Source of the DNA: Flavobacterium sp.
GTDB taxonomy: Bacteria; Bacteroidota; Bacteroidia; Flavobacteriales; Flavobacteriaceae
Length of the DNA stretch: 64,000 nt
Reading direction: 5' to 3'
Assembly (NCBI RefSeq): GCF_017744675.1
Contig: NZ_JAGIAV010000002.1
Location: forward strand, 248,001-312,000
Shown here in pieces: positions 1 to 8,640 of this stretch (positions are counted from its first letter, which is position 1; each line of letters starts with the position of its first letter). The position numbers were made by a program, and so were the translations under genes. The notes under the pieces were generated by a model. That model ran no database searches. It saw only the letters and a list, made by a program, of their open reading frames with translations, and was not told where the DNA came from.

Positions 1-444
1 ATTAAAACAAGTATCGATATTCATCCAGGAGCTCAAATTGGAAATGATTTTGCAATCGATCACGGAACTGGAGTTGTTATTGGCGAAACCTCAATTATTG
101 GCAACAATGTGCAAATTTATCATGGTGTCACTCTCGGTGCTTTGACAGTAAAAAAAGAAGATGCTTTTACAAAAAGGCATCCTACAATAGAAGACAATGT
201 TATCATATATGCCAACAGTACTATCCTTGGCGGCCAGACCACAGTTGGAAAAGACTCTATTATTGGCGGCAATGTGTGTCTAACTTATAGTATTCCTTCT
301 AATTCTGTTGTTTACCATAAAAATGAAATCAAAGTTAAAACTTTATCAAGAGAACCAAAAGGCATTGCTACAGACCATACGCTGCTAACTCTTAACTACG
401 GCACAACCGAAAGATATTTATCTGTCAACGAGTCTTTTGAATAA
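1..444 (+). CDS. cysE: Serine O-acetyltransferase, C-terminal part (5' end outside window)
   Basis: The reading frame is open from base 1 and ends at 444, leaving about 147 C-terminal residues. The fragment is a left-handed beta-helix of hexapeptide repeats ([27 protein letters not shown]). It carries the acetyltransferase core [11 protein letters not shown], with the likely catalytic His at fragment residue 21, and IYHGVTLGA. This is the pattern of CysE/EpsC enzymes, which make O-acetylserine from serine and acetyl-CoA, the acceptor for sulfide in cysteine synthesis. The encapsulin shell gene follows 60 bases later on the same strand, and a serine acetyltransferase is a known neighbour of family 2A encapsulins, so I infer one sulfur-metabolism operon. 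The true start cannot be seen. Confidence 0.87.
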   Translation: MKTSIDIHPGAQIGNDFAIDHGTGVVIGETSIIGNNVQIYHGVTLGALTVKKEDAFTKRHPTIEDNVIIYANSTILGGQTTVGKDSIIGGNVCLTYSIPSNSVVYHKNEIKVKTLSREPKGIATDHTLLTLNYGTTERYLSVNESFE

Positions 445-504
445 AAATTATGAATAACTTTAAGGAATCAAAAAATAAATTATAAACCTATTAAAACTCA
501 AAAA

Positions 505-1425
505 ATGGCAGAAACAAAACCACAGCAGACCGCATTAGGCGATGTTGCAGCAAGACAACTCGCAATAGCAACTCGTACCGTTCCTCAAATTGGAACTGTA
601 ACTCCAAGATGGCTAACGCATCTATTGCATTGGACACCAGTAGAATCGGGAGTATTTCGTTTAAACAAAGTAAAAAACGCCAACCATATCGAAGTAGATT
701 GTTCGGCTCGTGACGAGAGAGTTTTACCTAACACTTTTGTCGATTATATCGATAATCCTAGAGAATATAATCTGGCCGCCGTACAAACTATTGTTGACGT
801 TCACACTCGTGTTTCTGACTTATACAGCAAGCCTTACAATCAAATTTCAGAACAATTGCGTTTGGCTATCGAAACTATTAAGGAACGTCAGGAAAGCGAA
901 TTAATCAATAATAAAGATTATGGTTTGCTTAATAATGTTGTGCCTTCACAAATTATTAAAACACGCACGGGAGCACCAACTCCAGACGATTTAGACGAAT
1001 TGCTTACCAAAGTCTGGAAAGAGCCAGGATTCTTTTTATTGCATCCTTTAGCCATTGCCGCTTTTGGCCGCGAATGTACACGCAGAGGTGTCCCTCCTCC
1101 TACTACCTCTTTATTCGGATCTCAGTTTTTAACTTGGAGAGGAATTCCGCTTATTCCATCAGATAAATTGCCAATTAAAAACGGAAAATCAAAAATCATC
1201 TTATTGCGTACGGGCGAAAGCCGTCAAGGCGTGATCGGATTGATTCAGCCAGGATTACAAGGCGAACAGTCTCCAGGATTATCGGTTCGTTTTATGGGAA
1301 TCAACGAAAAAGCCATTGCCTCTTATCTGGTTTCACTTTATTGCTCACTAGCCATCTTAGTTGATGATGCAATAGCCGTTTTAGAAGACGTAGAAATAGG
1401 AAAGTATCATGAGTATAAATACTAA
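505..1425 (+). CDS. Family 2A encapsulin nanocompartment shell protein
   Basis: The 306-residue protein matches the family 2A encapsulin shell (SrpI type), an HK97-fold protein that assembles into a hollow icosahedral compartment. Recognisable segments are the N-terminal arm (LGDVAARQLAIATRTVPQIG), TPRWLTHLLHWTPVESGVFR, the WKEPGFFLLHPLAIAAFGRE stretch, LTWRGIPLIPSDKLP (about residues 211-225) and the C-terminal GVIGLIQPGLQGE...GLSVRFMGI core. It lacks features of phage major capsid proteins, and no portal, terminase or protease gene is nearby, so a phage origin is unlikely. The stop lies inside the start region of the cysteine desulfurase gene (17-nt overlap), so shell and cargo translation is probably coupled. 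Family knowledge assigns such shells to encapsulating a SufS-like desulfurase; work on relatives links them to storage of elemental sulfur. Confidence 0.93.
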   Translation: MAETKPQQTALGDVAARQLAIATRTVPQIGTVTPRWLTHLLHWTPVESGVFRLNKVKNANHIEVDCSARDERVLPNTFVDYIDNPREYNLAAVQTIVDVHTRVSDLYSKPYNQISEQLRLAIETIKERQESELINNKDYGLLNNVVPSQIIKTRTGAPTPDDLDELLTKVWKEPGFFLLHPLAIAAFGRECTRRGVPPPTTSLFGSQFLTWRGIPLIPSDKLPIKNGKSKIILLRTGESRQGVIGLIQPGLQGEQSPGLSVRFMGINEKAIASYLVSLYCSLAILVDDAIAVLEDVEIGKYHEYKY

Positions 1426-3352
1426 CACAAACGGTTTACCAAATATAGACGATTTGCAAAATTTAGCAAACGAGCTGTTCAGTGCCTTGCCCAACGAATT
1501 TCCAAAAGAAATTTCGTTAAGTCCAGACAAAAGCGAACATCCTCGTGCAACTAAAATTGCAGAAACGCTTTTGAATTCCGGAAATGCAGAATCTTTATCT
1601 TCATTTTCTGAGCAAAGTCCGTTGCAGGTAATATCGGTTCCGCAAACTTCGTTTAGTGGTCTTGGAGCTTCTCCAACTGCCGCTGCCAATTATGGAAATA
1701 CAGTATCATCATCGGCTTTATACCCAAATGCTGGTGCTGGATTTTCTCCGCAAAATGAAAAAATTTCGTATGAAGCTCCAAAAGAAAAGACGCTCAACAT
1801 TGAGGATCCACACACCGGTTTTCATGATATTAATCTAAAAAGCACTGGCGTACCTCAACTCAATGAAGAATCCTTCTTTTCGCCATTCTTTTTAAACCAT
1901 AATTATCTTCCTTTTCAAGGCGGCAATTCTTCTTTTGAAGCAGAACTCAAAGCCGCATTAGAAAGCGTTGATACTTATTTTAAAAAACGAATTGATTTTC
2001 CGTCAAGCGGAAGTGATCTTCAAAACTCGTATTATTTTTTAGAACAGAATCCATTTGCTTTTGATCAAAAAAATAGCAGTCCGATTGTTGGAAGCTCATT
2101 TAGTCCCAAAGGAATTTATGGTTCTTCAGCACCTCATTTTAATGCAGATCTGGTAAAGAAAGATTTTCCGATTTTAAGAGAAACGGTAAACGGAAAACCT
2201 TTGGTTTGGTTTGATAATGCTGCAACGACTCAGAAACCGCAATCGGTTATTGATAGAATTGCGTATTTCTACGAGCACGAGAATTCGAACATTCACCGTG
2301 CAGCGCACGAATTGGCCGCAAGAGCATCTGATGCTTACGAAGCGGCTCGTGAAAAAGTAAAAGCTTTTTTGAACGCACAATCGGTAAATGAAATTGTTTT
2401 TGTTCGTGGCGCTACCGAAGGAATCAACCTCGTTGCTTCCACTTGGGGAGAACATAATTTGGTTGCAGGCGATGAAATCATTGTCAGCAATCTGGAACAT
2501 CATGCGAATATTGTTCCGTGGAAAAGGCTGGCCGATAGAAAAGGCTTAAAACTGCGAGTAATTCCTGTGGATGATGATGGACAGATTCTATTGGATGAAT
2601 ATGCCAAACTACTCAACCCTAGAACTCGTTTGGTTGCTTTTACTCAAGTTTCTAATGCTCTTGGCACGATTACGCCTGCGAAAAAAATAATAGAACTAGC
2701 ACATTCAGCTGGAGCAAAAGTTTTGGTAGATGGCGCACAATCTGTTTCGCATATGAAAGTTGATGTACAGCATTTAAATCCAGACTGGCTTGTTTTTTCT
2801 GGACATAAATTATTTGGTCCTACAGGAATTGGCGCTTTGTACGGAAAAGAAGATTTACTGAATGAAATGGAACCTTATCAATCGGGCGGAAATATGATTC
2901 AGGATGTGACTTTTGAGGAAATCAAATACCACAAAGCGCCAAATCGTTTTGAAGCCGGAACTGGAAATATAGCCGATGCCATAGGACTTGGAGCAGCTAT
3001 CGATTATGTAACTAAACTCGGAATTGAGGCAATCGGACAATATGAGCATTATCTATTGGAATATGCCACAAGTCAGTTAAAAGAAATTCCAGGTGTACGT
3101 TTGATTGGAACGGCCAAAGACAAAGCCAGTGTTTTGTCGTTTACGCTTCAAGGCTACACCAATGACCAAGTGGGTCTGGCATTGAACCGAGAAGGCGTTG
3201 CGGTACGCACAGGACATCATTGCGCACAGCCAATTTTACGCAGAATGGGAGTAGAAACTACTGTTCGTCCATCATTAGCTTTTTACAACACGACACAAGA
3301 TGTTGATACTTTCATCAAAACAGTGTGGGAATTGAAAAAGGTTAGATTCTAA
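1409..3352 (+). CDS. Family 2A encapsulin cargo: cysteine desulfurase with N-terminal cargo-loading extension
   Basis: A 647-residue PLP enzyme, far longer than the roughly 400 residues of SufS. Residues 1-244 are low complexity, rich in Ser, Pro, Phe, Asn and Gly, and predicted disordered. SufS homology begins at NADLVKKDFPILRE (residue 245). The catalytic domain has FDNAATTQKP, the PLP Lys467 in SGHKLFGPTG, and the persulfide-forming Cys605 in RTGHHCAQP. It converts cysteine to alanine and enzyme-bound sulfane sulfur. In family 2A systems a long disordered N-terminal extension directs this enzyme into the shell, which fits its position directly after the shell gene. The ATG at 1409 lies within the last 17 nt of the shell gene. 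I infer encapsulated sulfur mobilisation rather than a housekeeping Fe-S assembly role: no other suf gene is adjacent. Confidence 0.94.
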   Translation: MSINTNTNGLPNIDDLQNLANELFSALPNEFPKEISLSPDKSEHPRATKIAETLLNSGNAESLSSFSEQSPLQVISVPQTSFSGLGASPTAAANYGNTVSSSALYPNAGAGFSPQNEKISYEAPKEKTLNIEDPHTGFHDINLKSTGVPQLNEESFFSPFFLNHNYLPFQGGNSSFEAELKAALESVDTYFKKRIDFPSSGSDLQNSYYFLEQNPFAFDQKNSSPIVGSSFSPKGIYGSSAPHFNADLVKKDFPILRETVNGKPLVWFDNAATTQKPQSVIDRIAYFYEHENSNIHRAAHELAARASDAYEAAREKVKAFLNAQSVNEIVFVRGATEGINLVASTWGEHNLVAGDEIIVSNLEHHANIVPWKRLADRKGLKLRVIPVDDDGQILLDEYAKLLNPRTRLVAFTQVSNALGTITPAKKIIELAHSAGAKVLVDGAQSVSHMKVDVQHLNPDWLVFSGHKLFGPTGIGALYGKEDLLNEMEPYQSGGNMIQDVTFEEIKYHKAPNRFEAGTGNIADAIGLGAAIDYVTKLGIEAIGQYEHYLLEYATSQLKEIPGVRLIGTAKDKASVLSFTLQGYTNDQVGLALNREGVAVRTGHHCAQPILRRMGVETTVRPSLAFYNTTQDVDTFIKTVWELKKVRF

Positions 3353-3360
3353 AATAAAAT

Positions 3361-3389
3361 GAGTCAATGCTTTTAACAAACATTGACTC
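3361..3389 (-). terminator. Hairpin, probable terminator for the minus strand
   Basis: Nine-bp perfect stem (3361-3369 with 3381-3389) and an 11-nt loop. The flanking bases give a T-rich tail when read on the minus strand, so it suits transcripts arriving from rocD. Confidence 0.5.
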
Positions 3390-3436
3390 AAAAACATAAT
3401 TGCTTTTTTTGATATTTTAAGTAATTATAACCAGAA

Positions 3437-3465
3437 GGCGGTTGTTTTATGCAATCGCCTTTTTA
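3437..3465 (+). terminator. Rho-independent terminator of the encapsulin operon
   Basis: Eight-bp stem (3437-3444 with 3452-3459, one G-T pair), 7-nt loop, followed by a run of five T on the plus strand. It lies 85 bases past the cysteine desulfurase stop, in the convergent gap before rocD. Confidence 0.6.
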
Positions 3466-3490
3466 TATGATTAAAATTACGCAGAAATAT

Positions 3491-4744
3491 TTAATTTTTA
3501 AATTCATTTAAAGATTTCTCGATAATCTCCAAACATTCCTGAATCTGCTCTTCGGTCATGACCAAAGGCGGAGCCAATCTAATTTTGTTTCCGTGTGTTG
3601 GTTTTGCCAATAATCCGTTGTCTCTAAACTTCAAGCAGATTTCCCAAGCTAGATCTGATTCTTCGTTTGTCTTGATTACAATAGCATTCAATAAACCTTT
3701 TCCGCGTACCAGAGTAATCAAATCATTTTTAGCTGCGATTTCATTCAATCCTTTTCTTAAAATTACTCCAAGACGTTCTGCATTTTCAGCCAGTTTTTCG
3801 TTTTTAACAACTTCAAGCGCCGCAACGGCAACAGCTGCTGCAACAGGATTTCCTCCAAAAGTAGATCCGTGCTGGCCTGGTTTAATTACGTTCATGATTT
3901 CGTCATTGCACAGAACCGCAGAAACTGGATACACTCCGCCAGAAATTGCTTTTCCTAAAATCAAGACATCAGGCTGAACGTTTTCGTGATGAACCGCCAA
4001 TAATTTTCCTGTACGGGCAATTCCTGTTTGAACTTCATCTGCAATAAACAATACATTATGCTTTTCGCAAAGTGCTTTCGCTTTTGCTAAATAACCTTCA
4101 GAAGGAACATAAACTCCTGCTTCACCTTGAATTGGTTCAACTAAAAATCCAGCAATATTTTTTGATGAATTCAAAGCGTTTTCAAGCGCCTCAAGATTAT
4201 CGTATTCTATTTTAATAAAACCATCCGTAAAAGGACCGAAGTTTTTACGTGCCGTTTCATCGTTTGAAAATGAAATAATAGTAGTGGTTCTTCCGTGAAA
4301 GTTATTTTCGCAAACAATAATCTGCGCTTGGTTTTCTGGAATTCCTTTTACTTCATAAGCCCATTTTCTAGAAATTTTCAAAGCCGTTTCAACCGCTTCG
4401 GCTCCTGTATTCATTGGAAGAACTTTGTCAAAACCAAAATAGTTGGTTACATATTCTTCGTAGTTTCCTAATTTATCATTGTAAAAAGCACGAGAAGTCA
4501 AAGTCAGTTTTTGCGCTTGCTCCACCATTGCATTCACAATTTTTGGATGGCAGTGTCCTTGATTAACTGCAGAATAAGCAGATAAAAAATCAAAATATTT
4601 CTTTCCGTCAACATCCCAAACATACACGCCTTCTCCACGTTCTAAAACGACAGGAAGCGGATGATAATTATGAGCTCCATATTTGTTTTCTTTTTCTATC
4701 AAAACTTCAGATTTTGACGAAAGTGTTTTTTCTGTACTTATCAT
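3491..4744 (-). CDS. rocD: Ornithine--oxo-acid (ornithine delta-) aminotransferase
   Basis: A 417-residue class III PLP aminotransferase of usual length. It contains [20 protein letters not shown] near the N-terminus, [10 protein letters not shown] (114-123), NNFHGRT (147-153), the DEVQTG cofactor Asp motif (236-241), PLP Lys265 in LGKAISGG, and [12 protein letters not shown]. The [13 protein letters not shown] signature separates ornithine aminotransferase from acetylornithine aminotransferase. It transfers the delta-amino group of ornithine to 2-oxoglutarate, giving glutamate semialdehyde and glutamate, and links arginine breakdown to proline and glutamate. A divergent Lrp/AsnC-type gene begins 348 bases upstream and is the natural candidate for local control. 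No other arginine-degradation gene is adjacent. Confidence 0.94.
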   Translation of the reverse strand: MISTEKTLSSKSEVLIEKENKYGAHNYHPLPVVLERGEGVYVWDVDGKKYFDFLSAYSAVNQGHCHPKIVNAMVEQAQKLTLTSRAFYNDKLGNYEEYVTNYFGFDKVLPMNTGAEAVETALKISRKWAYEVKGIPENQAQIIVCENNFHGRTTTIISFSNDETARKNFGPFTDGFIKIEYDNLEALENALNSSKNIAGFLVEPIQGEAGVYVPSEGYLAKAKALCEKHNVLFIADEVQTGIARTGKLLAVHHENVQPDVLILGKAISGGVYPVSAVLCNDEIMNVIKPGQHGSTFGGNPVAAAVAVAALEVVKNEKLAENAERLGVILRKGLNEIAAKNDLITLVRGKGLLNAIVIKTNEESDLAWEICLKFRDNGLLAKPTHGNKIRLAPPLVMTEEQIQECLEIIEKSLNEFKN

Positions 4745-5092
4745 AATATGCTTTTTATTTCTACAAAAATATTAAAATTAAATTAAAATTGGATATAAAA
4801 TTAAAATTTTGACTTACAAATAACAAAATTAAAGTCAAAACACATATTTTTTAACTTCAAAAAAAGCAAATTTCCTTTGCTAGAATTATTATTTATGAAG
4901 GTTTATTAAAAAAAATAATTACTTTTATGAATTCGGAAATGTTGATAAAAATACTTATCGATATTTATCCCAACGTGATTATTCGTTAAGAATAGTACAT
5001 TGGTAAAATTTATAATATCCCGATAAAATGTTCCATAGGAACTATATAATTCACTAAAAAGAATAAAACAGTTTATAACCCAATTTAAAATA
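4745..5092. other. Divergent control region between rocD and the Lrp-type regulator
   Basis: 348 very AT-rich bases without a credible gene. On the minus strand 4764-4771 reads TATTTTTG, a match to the Bacteroidota -7 element, 19 bases from the rocD start, but no clear -33 TTG is visible. A GTTCC-ATA-GGAAC inverted repeat lies at 5030-5042, about 50 bases before the regulator start, and could be an operator. Both are candidates by position only. Confidence 0.4.
5030..5042. promoter_or_regulatory. Short inverted repeat, possible Lrp-type operator
   Basis: Five-bp arms GTTCC/GGAAC around ATA in an otherwise AT-only stretch, 50 bases upstream of the Lrp/AsnC-type start codon. Lrp-family proteins bind short imperfect palindromes, often upstream of their own gene. 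This is a single site with no second copy seen, so support is weak. Confidence 0.25.
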
Positions 5093-5545
5093 ATGGAATT
5101 ATTAGACGAATTTGATATTAGCATTATTAAGGAATTAGAAAAAGACGGCAGAATGGCTTTTTCGGCAATCGCAGCTAATTTAAAAATATCAAATACGATG
5201 GTGCATCAGCGTATTAACAGAATGATTGAGCAAGGTGTCATTGGCGGCATCAAACCTATTATTCAAGAGAAGAAAATAGGTTACGATTGGGCTTCTTTTA
5301 CAGGAATTACGCTCAACAAAGATTCTGATTCTGATCGCATTATCGAAGCGCTTAAAGAAATACCTGAAATTACAGAATGTTATTATGTAACGGGTTCTTT
5401 CACGCTTTACATTAAAATTATTGCTAAAAATCACGAACACATGCGTCGTATTCTTTACGAAAAAATTGACGGAATTCCCGGCATTGCCAAAACCGATTCT
5501 ATTGTAGAATTGGGTTGCGCTTTTAAGCGAAACATATCTTTATAG
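5093..5545 (+). CDS. Lrp/AsnC family transcriptional regulator
   Basis: The 150-residue protein has the standard Lrp/AsnC layout: an N-terminal winged HTH (LDEFDISIIKELEKDGRMAF then IAANLKISNTMVHQRINRM, about residues 3-50) and a C-terminal RAM/ligand domain (about 65-145, with ITECYYVTGSFTLYIKI). Such proteins act as dimers to octamers that sense amino acids. It is divergent from rocD, so regulation of ornithine/arginine catabolism plus autoregulation is the simplest inference. Lrp-type genes also act globally, so the target is not proven. A clear terminator follows at 5581. Confidence 0.9.
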   Translation: MELLDEFDISIIKELEKDGRMAFSAIAANLKISNTMVHQRINRMIEQGVIGGIKPIIQEKKIGYDWASFTGITLNKDSDSDRIIEALKEIPEITECYYVTGSFTLYIKIIAKNHEHMRRILYEKIDGIPGIAKTDSIVELGCAFKRNISL

Positions 5546-5580
5546 AAAAGAAAAACATTCTTTTAAAATATTCGTTACAG

Positions 5581-5612
5581 ACCTCACAAGAATTTAGTTG
5601 TGAGGTTTTTTT
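5581..5612 (+). terminator. Rho-independent terminator after the Lrp-type gene
   Basis: Nine-bp stem (5581-5589 with 5598-5606) with an 8-nt loop, followed by a T run. Confidence 0.75.
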
Positions 5613-5654
5613 GTAACATAATATTTCTGATATTTGTTAAAAATTGAAGAAATC

Positions 5655-6428
5655 ATGAAAAATACCATACTCATTTTATTCAGTGCAATCTTATTTTCAA
5701 ACTTTATGAACGCACAGCTAAAACCTGTAAAATACGCTGAAGGAAGTCAGCAGCTAAATGGCTTGTTTATAAAATCTGCTAAAAAAAGCAGCAACAATCC
5801 TGGAATCTTGCTTTTGCCTGCTTGGCTTGGAATTGACAATGCTTCTAAAGGAATTGCAGAAGAATTATCTAAACTAGGTTACAATGTTTTTATCGCTGAT
5901 ATCTACGGCGAAGGAAACTATCCTAAAAATACTGGCGAAGCTGGAAAACTAGCTGGTTTTTACAAAACAAATTACGAAGCTTATCAAAAACGTATCGATG
6001 CGGCTTTGAAAGAATTAGTAAAATCTGGAGCAAATGCAGATAATATTGTCGCTATCGGATATTGTTTTGGAGGAACTGGAGTTCTTGAAGCTGCCCGCGG
6101 ACATCTGAAAGTAAAAGGTATTGCTTCTTTTCACGGCGGTTTAGGAAAAGATGCCAGCAGAAAAACTGAAACCATCCATGCAAAAGTTTTAATCTGTCAT
6201 GGTGCCGATGATCCGTTTGTTCCTAAAGATGAAATTGCTACTTTCCAACAAGAAATGCGTGACTCTAAAGCAGATTGGCAAATGATTTATTATGCAAATG
6301 CTGTTCACTCTTTTACAAATCCAGAAGCTGGAAACGATAACTCTAAAGGTGCGGCATATAATGCGCTTGCAGCTAAAAGATCTTTTGAACATCTACAGCT
6401 TTTCTTGAACGAAGTGCTAAAAAAATAA
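5655..6428 (+). CDS. Dienelactone hydrolase family protein, secreted
   Basis: I start at the ATG at 5655, preceded by GAAGAA. An upstream in-frame TTG at 5634 would add seven residues before the signal peptide. The 257-residue product begins with a signal peptide ending near NFMNAQ. It has an alpha/beta-hydrolase fold with the dienelactone hydrolase nucleophile motif GYCFGGTG (Cys137), the acid HGADDPFVP and the base in NAVHSFTNP. Family members hydrolyse dienelactone-type esters; here the substrate is unknown and the location is likely periplasmic. The DUF3667 gene follows after 43 bases and may be co-transcribed. Confidence 0.88.
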   Translation: MKNTILILFSAILFSNFMNAQLKPVKYAEGSQQLNGLFIKSAKKSSNNPGILLLPAWLGIDNASKGIAEELSKLGYNVFIADIYGEGNYPKNTGEAGKLAGFYKTNYEAYQKRIDAALKELVKSGANADNIVAIGYCFGGTGVLEAARGHLKVKGIASFHGGLGKDASRKTETIHAKVLICHGADDPFVPKDEIATFQQEMRDSKADWQMIYYANAVHSFTNPEAGNDNSKGAAYNALAAKRSFEHLQLFLNEVLKK

Positions 6429-6471
6429 AAACTAAACAACGACACCAAATCAAAACCAACTGAAATAACCA

Positions 6472-7443
6472 ATGTCACACAACAAAATCAGAGAAGACAA
6501 AACCTGTTTAAACTGCAGGCACGTTGTAGAGCAAAAATATTGCCCAAACTGCGGACAAGAAAACAGCGATTCCAGAAAAACCTTTCATCATTTATTTGTT
6601 CACTTTTTTGAAGATTTAACGCATTACGAAAATGCATTCTGGAAGACCATAAAAAATCTTCTTTTCAAGCCTTCAACACTTACTAAAGAATATCTTTCAG
6701 GAAAACGTTTGTCTTATTTAGCTCCTGTTAGATTGTACATCTTCATCAGTTTTATTACCTTCTTATTAATTGCTATGTTTCCTAGCAAAATAAGCGGTGA
6801 CATTGACAAAAGCGAAAAGGAAATAAATAAAGAAATTAGTAAAGCAACTAAAGATCTAGACATTAAAAAGGAAAACAAGAAGTACTTTACTTTTTTAAAT
6901 ATGAAGAAAATTGATTCTCTTCAGAAATATGGAAGAGAAGATGAAAAGCTTAATGCTAGCAGCTATTGGTTTGCTGAAAAAGCAAGTCATGTCACGGAGA
7001 AGTACTCCAAAAAAGAGATTTATGAAAAATTCGTTGACTCTTTCTTTCACAATCTGCCTAAAATTCTATTTATCATTATGCCATTTTTCGCTTTTTTCTT
7101 GTGGCTTTTTCACAACAAGAAGAAATGGTATTATTTTGACCACGGAATTTTTACATTGCATTATTTTTCGTTTCTCTTATTGATTTTCCTTATTATGTTT
7201 ATCATTGACAGAGTAGTCGGTTTATTTGGAGAAAACAGTCCGTTATCTTTTATTTCTGGTATTACGACTTTTGTGGGAAGCATCTGGATGTGTTATTACT
7301 TCTACCCCGCCCATCATCGTTTTTATGGCGAATCTAGAATTGTGTCGTTTGTTAAAAGCGTATTGCTCTTTGTAATAAACTCATTTTTTATTCTATTTTT
7401 ACTAACCTTTTACGTTCTTTACACATTTATTAATTTACACTAA
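6472..7443 (+). CDS. DUF3667 domain membrane protein with N-terminal zinc ribbon
   Basis: The 323-residue protein opens with a zinc ribbon (Cys12, Cys15, Cys24, Cys27 in CLNC and CPNC) followed by the DUF3667 region (HHLFVHFFEDLTHYENAFWKTI, LLFKPSTLTKEYLSGKR). A hydrophobic segment lies at about 80-102, then a charged, lysine-rich stretch (about 105-180), then four hydrophobic segments from about 195 to 320. Function of DUF3667 is unknown; it is common in Bacteroidota. It lies 8 bases upstream of the M28 peptidase, so the two are probably translated from one message. Confidence 0.88.
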   Translation: MSHNKIREDKTCLNCRHVVEQKYCPNCGQENSDSRKTFHHLFVHFFEDLTHYENAFWKTIKNLLFKPSTLTKEYLSGKRLSYLAPVRLYIFISFITFLLIAMFPSKISGDIDKSEKEINKEISKATKDLDIKKENKKYFTFLNMKKIDSLQKYGREDEKLNASSYWFAEKASHVTEKYSKKEIYEKFVDSFFHNLPKILFIIMPFFAFFLWLFHNKKKWYYFDHGIFTLHYFSFLLLIFLIMFIIDRVVGLFGENSPLSFISGITTFVGSIWMCYYFYPAHHRFYGESRIVSFVKSVLLFVINSFFILFLLTFYVLYTFINLH

Positions 7444-7451
7444 CTATAGGA

Positions 7452-8468
7452 ATGAAAAAATTACTCCTTTTATTATTAGTTGTTTCTGCGTATTCATGTA
7501 AAACTGCGCAATCAACTGCTTCCAAAGACAATTCTGATCCTTCAAAATATATTAAGGCAATCAGTGAAAAAGATCTTAAAACAATGCTTTATACTGTTGC
7601 CTCTGACGAAATGGAAGGCCGAGAAACAGGCTCTAAAGGACAGAAAAAAGCAGGTCTTTACATGATTGACCAATACAAAAAAAACGGAATCTCTTTTCCG
7701 AAAGGAGCTAAAGATTACTATCAGCCTATTCCTGCTTCATACTTAAATGCAAAACGCAATCAGAATCTGCCTGATTCAGAAAATATCTGGGCTTACATTG
7801 AAGGTTCTGAAAAACCAGATGAAGTTTTAGTAATTTCTGCTCACTACGATCACGTTGGCATTAAAGATGGCGAAGTTTACAATGGAGCTGATGATGATGG
7901 TTCTGGAACTGTAGCAGTTATGGAAATTGCGAAAGCTTTCGCGAAAGCAAAAAAACAAGGTCACGGACCAAAACGTTCTATCTTATTCCTACACGTAACT
8001 GGTGAAGAGCACGGTTTACACGGATCTCGTTTTTATTCTGAAAATCCGTTATTTCCAATCGCTAATACAATTGCAGACATCAATATTGATATGATCGGAC
8101 GCCGCGACGTTGAGCATGCAAACACGAATAATTATGTATATGTAATTGGTGCTGATAGATTATCATCTGATTTGCACAATGCTGTTGTAGCTCAAAATGA
8201 AAAATACATCAAAATGAACTTGGATTTTAAATTTAACGATCCTAAAGATCCAAATCATTTTTACGAGCGTTCTGACCACTATAATTTCGCTAAACATGGC
8301 ATTCCAGCTGTTTTCTTCTTCAACGGAGTTCACGAAGATTACCACGGAAAAGGCGACGAACCTCAAAAAATCGAATACGATGCTTTAACCAAAAGAACCA
8401 AACTTGCTTTTGTTGTAGCTTGGGATTTGGCTAATAGAGCGGAAAGACCGGTAGTTGATAAAAAATAG
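7452..8468 (+). CDS. M28 family zinc peptidase, lipoprotein
   Basis: A 338-residue protein with a lipobox (VSAYSC, Cys16), so it is probably anchored to a membrane facing the periplasm. The M28 aminopeptidase core shows the two-zinc ligands in order: SAHYDHVG (His), GADDDGSG (bridging Asp), TGEEHG (catalytic and ligand Glu), NIDMIGR (Asp) and the C-terminal YNFAKHGIPAVFFF block preceded by RSDH. Members release N-terminal amino acids or process peptides. It is the last gene of the short operon starting at 5655, and its 3' end faces rho. Confidence 0.92.
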   Translation: MKKLLLLLLVVSAYSCKTAQSTASKDNSDPSKYIKAISEKDLKTMLYTVASDEMEGRETGSKGQKKAGLYMIDQYKKNGISFPKGAKDYYQPIPASYLNAKRNQNLPDSENIWAYIEGSEKPDEVLVISAHYDHVGIKDGEVYNGADDDGSGTVAVMEIAKAFAKAKKQGHGPKRSILFLHVTGEEHGLHGSRFYSENPLFPIANTIADINIDMIGRRDVEHANTNNYVYVIGADRLSSDLHNAVVAQNEKYIKMNLDFKFNDPKDPNHFYERSDHYNFAKHGIPAVFFFNGVHEDYHGKGDEPQKIEYDALTKRTKLAFVVAWDLANRAERPVVDKK

Positions 8469-8471
8469 TTA

Positions 8472-8630
8472 CAAAGGTTCAAAGTAACAAAGTGACAAAG
8501 TGACAAAGATTCAAAGTTTTTTCTTTGAGCTAAAAATAAAATAAAAAAGGATGAGTTTTAACTCATCCTTTTTTATTGGTACAGATTAGAAGCCTTTGTC
8601 ACTTTGTCACTTTGTTACTTTGAACCTTTG
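8472..8630. repeat. Perfect 37-bp inverted repeat around a terminator
   Basis: The left arm at 8472-8508 and the right arm at 8594-8630 are exact reverse complements over 37 bases, with an 85-base centre that holds a separate terminator hairpin. Each arm is built from an AAAGTGAC/AAAGTAAC 8-mer in tandem. The element fills the convergent gap between the M28 peptidase and rho. The arm sequence recurs with changes near 13373, 15877 and 55619. Confidence 0.85.
8543..8575. terminator. Bidirectional terminator between the M28 peptidase and rho
   Basis: A GC-containing stem (AAGGATGAGTT with AACTCATCCTT, loop of a few bases) is flanked by A and T runs on either side, so it can end transcription from both converging genes. 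It sits inside the larger 37-bp inverted repeat. Confidence 0.75.
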
Positions 8631-8640
8631 CCCCTTCCTC

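Noticed and set aside
505..1425. Shell gene as a remnant phage capsid
   Set aside because: HK97 fold is shared, but no portal, terminase, protease or tail gene is near, and the sequence and cargo partner match family 2A encapsulins.
8472..8630. CRISPR array suggested by repeated AAAGTGAC units
   Set aside because: Units are contiguous with no spacers, arms are inverted, and no cas gene is present.
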